A stretch of 8,809 bases of DNA from JBBREP01 sp036501845 (GTDB lineage: Bacteria > Actinomycetota > Acidimicrobiia > IMCC26256 > PALSA-610): positions 1 through 8,809 of the forward strand of contig DASXZO010000103.1 of the NCBI GenBank assembly GCA_036501845.1, given 5' to 3'. Shown piece after piece: positions 5,809-8,809 of the stretch (position 1 is the stretch's first letter; each line of letters opens with the position of its first letter). Both the position numbers and the translations under genes were made by a program. The notes beneath the pieces are model-generated. The model was given only the letters and a program-made list of their open reading frames with translations. It was not told the DNA's origin and made no database searches.

Positions 5809-6191
5809 GTGGTGGGGAGCACGGCGACCGCGTCGATCGAGATCAAGAGGCCGTGCGGCAGGTTCACGTTGGCAGGCGCCGAGCGCGCGGGCGGCGGGTC
5901 GGGCATGTGTCGCGAATAGATCTCGTTGATCGTGCCGAAATCTGCAACGTCGGCGTAGAAGATCGTGGTCTTCACCAGATCGGACATCGTTGCGCCCGCG
6001 GCCTCGAGGATCGCAGTGAGGTTGCGCAACGCCTGCTCCGTCTGCGCGGCTATCCCCTCGCACACCGTGCCCGTCGCCGGATCAATGCCGGCCGTACCCG
6101 AACAGAACACGAAGCCGCCCGCCACGATCGCTTGGCTGTACGGTCCGAGCGCAGCTGGCGCACGCTCGGTTTCCACTGCGCGTCGAGTCAT
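5805..6191 (-). CDS. RidA family (YjgF/YER057c/UK114) protein, reactive enamine/imine deaminase
   Basis: A 128-residue protein of standard RidA length. Enzymes of this family hydrolyse reactive 2-aminoacrylate-type enamines/imines released by PLP enzymes, giving ketoacids and ammonia. Family marks are GPYSQAIVAGGFVFCSG (16-32; Y18 of the pocket), TEQALRNLTAILEAAG (51-66), FYADVADF (78-85), PARSA (101-105; R103 is the carboxylate-binding Arg) and ISIDAVAV (117-124). Two differences from enterobacterial RidA stand out. The residue after PARS is Ala rather than Cys, and the acidic residue near the end is Asp (D120) rather than Glu. The key Arg is kept, so deaminase activity is plausible. GAGGAG (6201 to 6196) lies 4 nt before the ATG. 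The gene follows the Rv2466c-like gene after 18 bp and is probably co-transcribed. Other RidA subfamilies have different or no activity, so the substrate is open. Confidence 0.87.
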   Translation of the reverse strand: MTRRAVETERAPAALGPYSQAIVAGGFVFCSGTAGIDPATGTVCEGIAAQTEQALRNLTAILEAAGATMSDLVKTTIFYADVADFGTINEIYSRHMPDPPPARSAPANVNLPHGLLISIDAVAVLPTT

Positions 6192-6209
6192 GACTCTCCT
6201 CGAGGCGGG

Positions 6210-6869
6210 TCAGCCGAGGCTGGTCGCGGTATTGGGACGATCGCGTAGTGAGCGCTTCAGTTCGGCGAACCCTTTGAACGTGGCAAGCGCCCACACCGCA
6301 TCCCAGAGCTCCACCGCACGATCAGGCGGGGGAACCTCACTGATCACCGGCCCGAAGAAGGCCTGCTTCAAGCCGTCGCGGTTGTAACCGATGATCGGAG
6401 TGCCGACGTCCTTGCCCGTGAGCGCGAGCGCTTCATCGCGCTCGGCGCGCAGCACGTCGTCCCACTTCTCGTTGTTCGCCTCGGCGACGTAGCGGTCTTC
6501 GATGCCGACCGAACGCAGGTAGTCGCCGAGCCCGGCCTCCCACTGTCCGACGATCTCGTCGCGCCGGCCGCGCACGTGGATGTCGCCGCCCCATTGCGTG
6601 TAGAGGTCGCCCATTCGGTCGGGACCCTCGGCATCGCGGATCGCCGCGGCCACACGCAGGAGCTTGAGACCGGTGCCGTGCCCGGCGATGTAGTGGTCGG
6701 GGAAGTCCTCGCCGTACTGCTTTTCCTCGTTGAGCAGCCGCAGGCAGATGAAGCGCCAGTTGACCGTGTAACTCGATTGCCGCGCGACCTCGGCGACCCA
6801 GCGCGACGTGATCCACGCCCACGGGCACATCGGATCCCAGAAGAACTCCACATCCGCAGTTTCAGCCAT
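6210..6869 (-). CDS. DsbA/FrnE-fold protein, mycothiol-dependent nitroreductase (Rv2466c) type
   Basis: A 219-residue thioredoxin-fold protein with the helical insertion of the DsbA family. Similarity to M. tuberculosis Rv2466c is clear at both ends: FFWDPMCPWAWITSRWVAEV across 9-28, and GKDVGTPII (152-160) with cis-Pro P158, followed by AFFGPVISEVP (170-180) and LWDAVW (188-193). Rv2466c is a mycothiol-dependent oxidoreductase with a CPWC active site. Here the motif is CPWA (C15 to A18), so only the nucleophilic Cys remains, which suggests a monothiol mechanism with mycothiol. There is no signal peptide, so it is cytoplasmic, unlike true DsbA. The ATG at 6867-6869 is chosen because the family begins about 10 residues before the FWDP motif and a TANNNT box lies 7 nt upstream. 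The frame remains open to 7187, but that stretch overlaps the sigma-factor gene. It heads a leaderless operon with ridA. Confidence 0.85.
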   Translation of the reverse strand: MAETADVEFFWDPMCPWAWITSRWVAEVARQSSYTVNWRFICLRLLNEEKQYGEDFPDHYIAGHGTGLKLLRVAAAIRDAEGPDRMGDLYTQWGGDIHVRGRRDEIVGQWEAGLGDYLRSVGIEDRYVAEANNEKWDDVLRAERDEALALTGKDVGTPIIGYNRDGLKQAFFGPVISEVPPPDRAVELWDAVWALATFKGFAELKRSLRDRPNTATSLG

Positions 6870-6876
6870 CGCGCAA

Positions 6877-6882
6877 ACCCTA
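6877..6882 (-). promoter_or_regulatory. Candidate -10 box of a leaderless promoter for the Rv2466c-like gene
   Basis: Minus-strand TAGGGT (6882 to 6877) fits TANNNT and ends 7 nt before the ATG at 6869. No Shine-Dalgarno sequence precedes this ATG, in contrast to ridA downstream. No good -35 hexamer is seen, which would fit a promoter that needs an activator bound at the adjacent direct repeats. Confidence 0.48.
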
Positions 6883-6893
6883 TCGAGGGCGGA

Positions 6894-6926
6894 GAACGGA
6901 GCATCCCAGGAGCGACGGAGGAGCGA
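6894..6926 (-). repeat. Three 11-bp direct repeats upstream of the Rv2466c-like promoter, operator-like
   Basis: Reading the minus strand, three abutting 11-mers are TCGCTCCTCCG (6926-6916), TCGCTCCTGGG (6915-6905) and ATGCTCCGTTC (6904-6894). All share GCTCC at the same position and the first two share eight bases, so the period is exactly 11 bp. Relative to a start site at 6869 they span about -25 to -57, overlapping and flanking the -35 region. Direct repeats with 11-bp phasing are the layout of PhoB/PhoP/OmpR-type boxes; the bases themselves match no box I know. They could also affect the divergent sigma-factor gene about 100 bp away. Confidence 0.5.
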
Positions 6927-7025
6927 TATGGGTGCGCAGTGAGGTCGCCGCGCTGCCAGAGGCGGCGCAATAGACGTGGTAATGGCGCTCGCCTGCACGC
7001 TCTCAGGTGATGACAAGGTGGTGGC

Positions 7026-7490
7026 GTGACCGGTGACGCCGAGGCGTTCACTCGATTCGTGGGTGAGATCGAACCTCGGCTTCGGCGCGCCTTCGTGGCC
7101 GCGTACGGCACCGAGCGCGGGCGCGACGCCACTGCGGAGGCACTCGCGTGGGCATGGGAGCACTGGGATCGTGTGGCGACGATGCACAACCCAGCCGGTT
7201 ATCTGTGGCGCGTCGGACAGTCGCGGTCACGCCTGCGCCGGCGCGAGCCCGTCGTGCTGCCCGAGCCCGCTGCCGACGACGTGCTCGTCGAGCCGGCACT
7301 GCTGCCCGCGCTGCGCGCACTCACCGCGCACCAGCGCGCCGCGGTGGTGCTCGTGCACGGCTACGGCTGGCAGTTGAAAGAGGTGGCCGAACTCATGGAC
7401 GTGCGAGTGACCACAGTGCAGAACCACGTGGAGCGAGCGATGGCGAAGCTGCGCACCGCACTCGCAGTGGAGGCCGACCTCGATGCCTGA
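7026..7490 (+). CDS. Short ECF-type (sigma-70 family) RNA polymerase sigma factor
   Basis: A 154-residue sigma factor made of region 2 and region 4 only. Region 2 is about residues 5-72: FTRFVGEIEPRLRRAF is the first helix, EALAWAWEHW (38-47) corresponds to the core-binding helix, and NPAGYLWRVGQSR (55-67) to the -10-recognising part. Region 4 is about 93-146 and ends in a helix-turn-helix (QLKEVAELMDVRVTTVQNHV across 116-135, with R-A-MAKLR after it). The linker is Pro/Ala rich. The start is a GTG with AAGGTG (7015-7020) 5 nt upstream; no upstream in-frame start is better. The gene overlaps the following membrane-protein gene by 8 bp, the usual pairing of an ECF sigma factor with its regulator. 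I see no clear copy of an ECF-type -35 (GGAAC) in front of the gene, so autoregulation is unproven. Confidence 0.85.
   Translation: MTGDAEAFTRFVGEIEPRLRRAFVAAYGTERGRDATAEALAWAWEHWDRVATMHNPAGYLWRVGQSRSRLRRREPVVLPEPAADDVLVEPALLPALRALTAHQRAAVVLVHGYGWQLKEVAELMDVRVTTVQNHVERAMAKLRTALAVEADLDA
7469..7473 (+). promoter_or_regulatory. Shine-Dalgarno sequence for the membrane-protein gene
   Basis: GGAGG inside the end of the sigma-factor gene lies 9 nt before the ATG at 7483. It sets the start of the overlapping gene and implies coupled translation. Confidence 0.65.
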
Positions 7491-8631
7491 GCCGATCGAA
7501 TCACAGCTGCGCGCGCTGGCGCAACGTCTCGATGACGCTGTGGAACCGGTGCGCGCCGACGAAGTGATGGTCGCCGAGATGACGCCCTCGCCACGCCACC
7601 GGACGCCGGCCAACACCGGCCGCGCATTCGCAGCTGTTGTCGCGCTGGCCGCCATCGTGACAGGCATCGTGGTCGTGGCGAGACATTCCACTCACGGAAC
7701 CCCGACGATGACACCGACCACCACATCGACGACCCAGCCCGCTCCAAGCGCTCGGCTCGCGAAGACGGTCGCCGCACTGGAGATCCCGTTCGACCAGACG
7801 CCGATCGTTGCCGTATTCACGAACGAGCCGGCATGGACTTCGTTCTGGGCACCGGCTCGCGTGCCGCCGGTCGACTTCACGCGCGACTTCGCGCTCATCA
7901 TCGATACTGGCGACTGCACCACATTCAATGGCGTGCACGTCGTGGGCCTGCACGCGAGCGTGGCGTTCACCGACAATCAATGGGGCTGCGCTCTCGGATC
8001 CGACGGTGGTCAGCTCGACCGCTACGCCGAATCCCTCCCGTTAGGCCTGTTCGGTGCGCAAGCGACAATCGATGGGCCCGCACTCCCGACCCCGCTGCAC
8101 GTGAATCTCGCCGACCACAGCAACGATGGCTATGCGCGCGTGCAACTCCACGGTGGCGCGTTGCCCCGCATGCAGTGCCTGTTCGCGCACGGGTCGCCGC
8201 CAGACGTGTTGCAACAACCGATCACGCTCACCTTGCCCGGCGCCAAACCGGTACCGATCTACTCCGGCTACCCGGTCACGCGTACTCCCAACGCGGTCAC
8301 TCTCGACGACGACTTCTCGATCGACCCCGGCAACCCGGTGGACCGGTTCGCGCAGACCGACGGCCTGTACCCGAGCGGGTCGACGCAGACCACACCGGTC
8401 GTGCTCGACGGCGCGACGACACCGGGCGGCCCGTTCGAGCACATCGACCAGCTCCGCCCGGGCCAGGTGATCACGATCGCCCAGAACGTTGGGCCCGCGC
8501 CGTGCGTGCAGCACTGGAGAGTGTTCGCGCAGCTCGGCTCCCGGCTCGGATCCAGCGGGCGCCCAAAGGGGCCGCTCGAGCTCATCCTCGAGGGTCCAAA
8601 CATCTATGTCGACGCGGTGCCGGCGTCGTGA
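7483..8631 (+). CDS. Single-pass membrane protein paired with the sigma factor, possible anti-sigma factor
   Basis: A 382-residue protein. Residues 1-46 are hydrophilic and predicted cytoplasmic, with an amphipathic stretch (SQLRALAQRLDDAVEPV, 7-23). Residues 47-66 form one membrane helix (AFAAVVALAAIVTGIVVVA core), followed by a Thr/Pro/Ser-rich linker (about 70-90) and an extracytoplasmic part of about 290 residues. That part has four Cys (145, 169, 232, 341), enough for two disulfides. Residues about 112-165 (EPAWTSFWAP, VDFTRDFALII) recall the PrcB C-terminal (PrcB_C-like) domain pattern 'W..lW ... vDF.r...'; this is a weak match by eye. Position, 8-bp overlap and inside-out topology fit an anti-sigma factor that senses outside signals. 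However, there is no H..C..C zinc anti-sigma motif, and the cytoplasmic part is short. It could instead be an unrelated regulated target. Function unknown. Confidence 0.75.
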   Translation: MPEPIESQLRALAQRLDDAVEPVRADEVMVAEMTPSPRHRTPANTGRAFAAVVALAAIVTGIVVVARHSTHGTPTMTPTTTSTTQPAPSARLAKTVAALEIPFDQTPIVAVFTNEPAWTSFWAPARVPPVDFTRDFALIIDTGDCTTFNGVHVVGLHASVAFTDNQWGCALGSDGGQLDRYAESLPLGLFGAQATIDGPALPTPLHVNLADHSNDGYARVQLHGGALPRMQCLFAHGSPPDVLQQPITLTLPGAKPVPIYSGYPVTRTPNAVTLDDDFSIDPGNPVDRFAQTDGLYPSGSTQTTPVVLDGATTPGGPFEHIDQLRPGQVITIAQNVGPAPCVQHWRVFAQLGSRLGSSGRPKGPLELILEGPNIYVDAVPAS

Positions 8632-8642
8632 ACCAAGCCGGT

Positions 8643-8665
8643 GTCACGCACGCTTCGCACGTGAC
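8643..8665. terminator. Small hairpin at the convergent junction of membrane-protein and GNAT genes
   Basis: GTCACG (8643-8648) pairs with CGTGAC (8660-8665) around an 11-base loop. It lies 12 bp after the membrane-protein stop and contains the stop codon of the convergent acetyltransferase (8644-8646). The stem is short and there is no T-run. Confidence 0.35.
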
Positions 8666-8809
8666 GCACGGCGCTTGGGCGCGACCACCTTGGTCATCAC
8701 CCATCGGTGCTTGCCGATCTTGCGGTCGCGCTCGAAACCCAGCTGCTCGTAGGTGCTGAGCGCTCCGTTGAAGAGAAAGCCGGCCGGCACTGCGTCCGCG
8801 GCTTCTGGA
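8644..8809 (-). CDS. C-terminal end of a GNAT-family N-acetyltransferase (5' end outside window)
   Basis: On the minus strand the frame is open from the window edge (first full codon at 8808-8806) to TGA at 8646-8644, giving the last 54 residues. FNGALSTYEQLGFERDRKIG (13-32) and KHRWVMTKVV (33-42) match the end of GNAT acetyltransferases, in which a conserved Tyr and the 'lGF' segment precede the final strand pair. These enzymes transfer an acetyl group from acetyl-CoA to an amine. The acetyl-CoA loop and substrate region are outside the window, so the substrate is unknown. After the fold the chain ends in a basic tail (APKRRASRAKRA, 43-54), unusual for this family and suggestive of contact with nucleic acid or another acidic partner. 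The gene is convergent with the membrane-protein gene, 12 bp apart. Confidence 0.7.
   Translation of the reverse strand, partial: PEAADAVPAGFLFNGALSTYEQLGFERDRKIGKHRWVMTKVVAPKRRASRAKRA

Noticed and set aside
6990..7009. Weak inverted repeat CCTG/CAGG before the sigma-factor gene
   Set aside because: Only four strict base pairs; expected by chance in this sequence.
6961..7025. Search for an autoregulatory ECF promoter (GGAAC-type -35) before the sigma-factor gene
   Set aside because: No such element was found; TAATGG (about 6979-6984) is too poor and too isolated to call.
6870..7187. Upstream extension of the Rv2466c-like protein by 106 residues
   Set aside because: It overlaps the sigma-factor gene and would cover the promoter and direct repeats. 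The family begins close to the FWDP motif.
8041..8514. A 157-residue frame antisense to the membrane-protein gene
   Set aside because: Arg/Val/His-rich shadow of the real gene, with no motif.

Overview
The window is very GC-rich and densely coded on both strands, and reads as chromosomal DNA of a high-GC actinobacterium. Three things point there: a DUF3499 zinc-finger protein (a family largely confined to Actinobacteria), a DsbA-like protein of the Rv2466c (mycothiol-dependent nitroreductase) type, and several TANNNT -10 boxes placed 6-8 nt before a start codon, the actinobacterial layout for leaderless mRNAs. An Acidimicrobiia-like origin is my guess from the style of the sigma factor and the homoserine kinase; it is not proven. 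I see no phage, transposase, CRISPR, tRNA or rRNA signal.

Layout from left to right: (1) the C-terminal end of a probably exported protein (2-298, +). (2) A 336-bp stretch without a sure gene, holding a hairpin, a possible small minus-strand ORF and a palindrome in front of the next gene. (3) A short alkyl-sulfatase-type metallo-beta-lactamase-fold hydrolase (635-1906, +). (4) A Gfo/Idh/MocA oxidoreductase with its own promoter (1982-3124, +). (5) A convergent DUF3499 gene (3167-3676, -). (6) A tightly overlapping three-gene operon: VOC/glyoxalase protein, homoserine kinase ThrB and a short-chain dehydrogenase (3739-5785, +). (7) A convergent two-gene operon read leftward: Rv2466c-like thioredoxin-fold protein, then RidA (6869-5805, -). 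(8) A divergent pair of overlapping genes: a short ECF-type sigma factor and a single-pass membrane protein that may be its partner or anti-sigma factor (7026-8631, +). (9) The C-terminal end of a convergent GNAT acetyltransferase (8809-8644, -).

The regulatory layout is the most consistent theme. Four genes that begin transcription units (635, 1982, 3676-, 6869-) have a TANNNT box 6-8 nt before ATG and no obvious Shine-Dalgarno sequence. Operon-internal genes (the SDR, the membrane protein, ridA) have clear Shine-Dalgarno sequences. All four convergent junctions, one of them involving only the uncertain small ORF, contain a hairpin that takes in the stop codon of at least one gene. In front of the Rv2466c-like gene there are three 11-bp direct repeats in perfect phase, the geometry of an OmpR/PhoB-type operator.

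The best candidate for something undescribed is the sigma-factor and membrane-protein pair. The second gene has the position and topology of an anti-sigma factor but no zinc-binding anti-sigma motif, and carries an uncommon extracellular part. The other enzymes are recognisable families whose substrates cannot be read from sequence.
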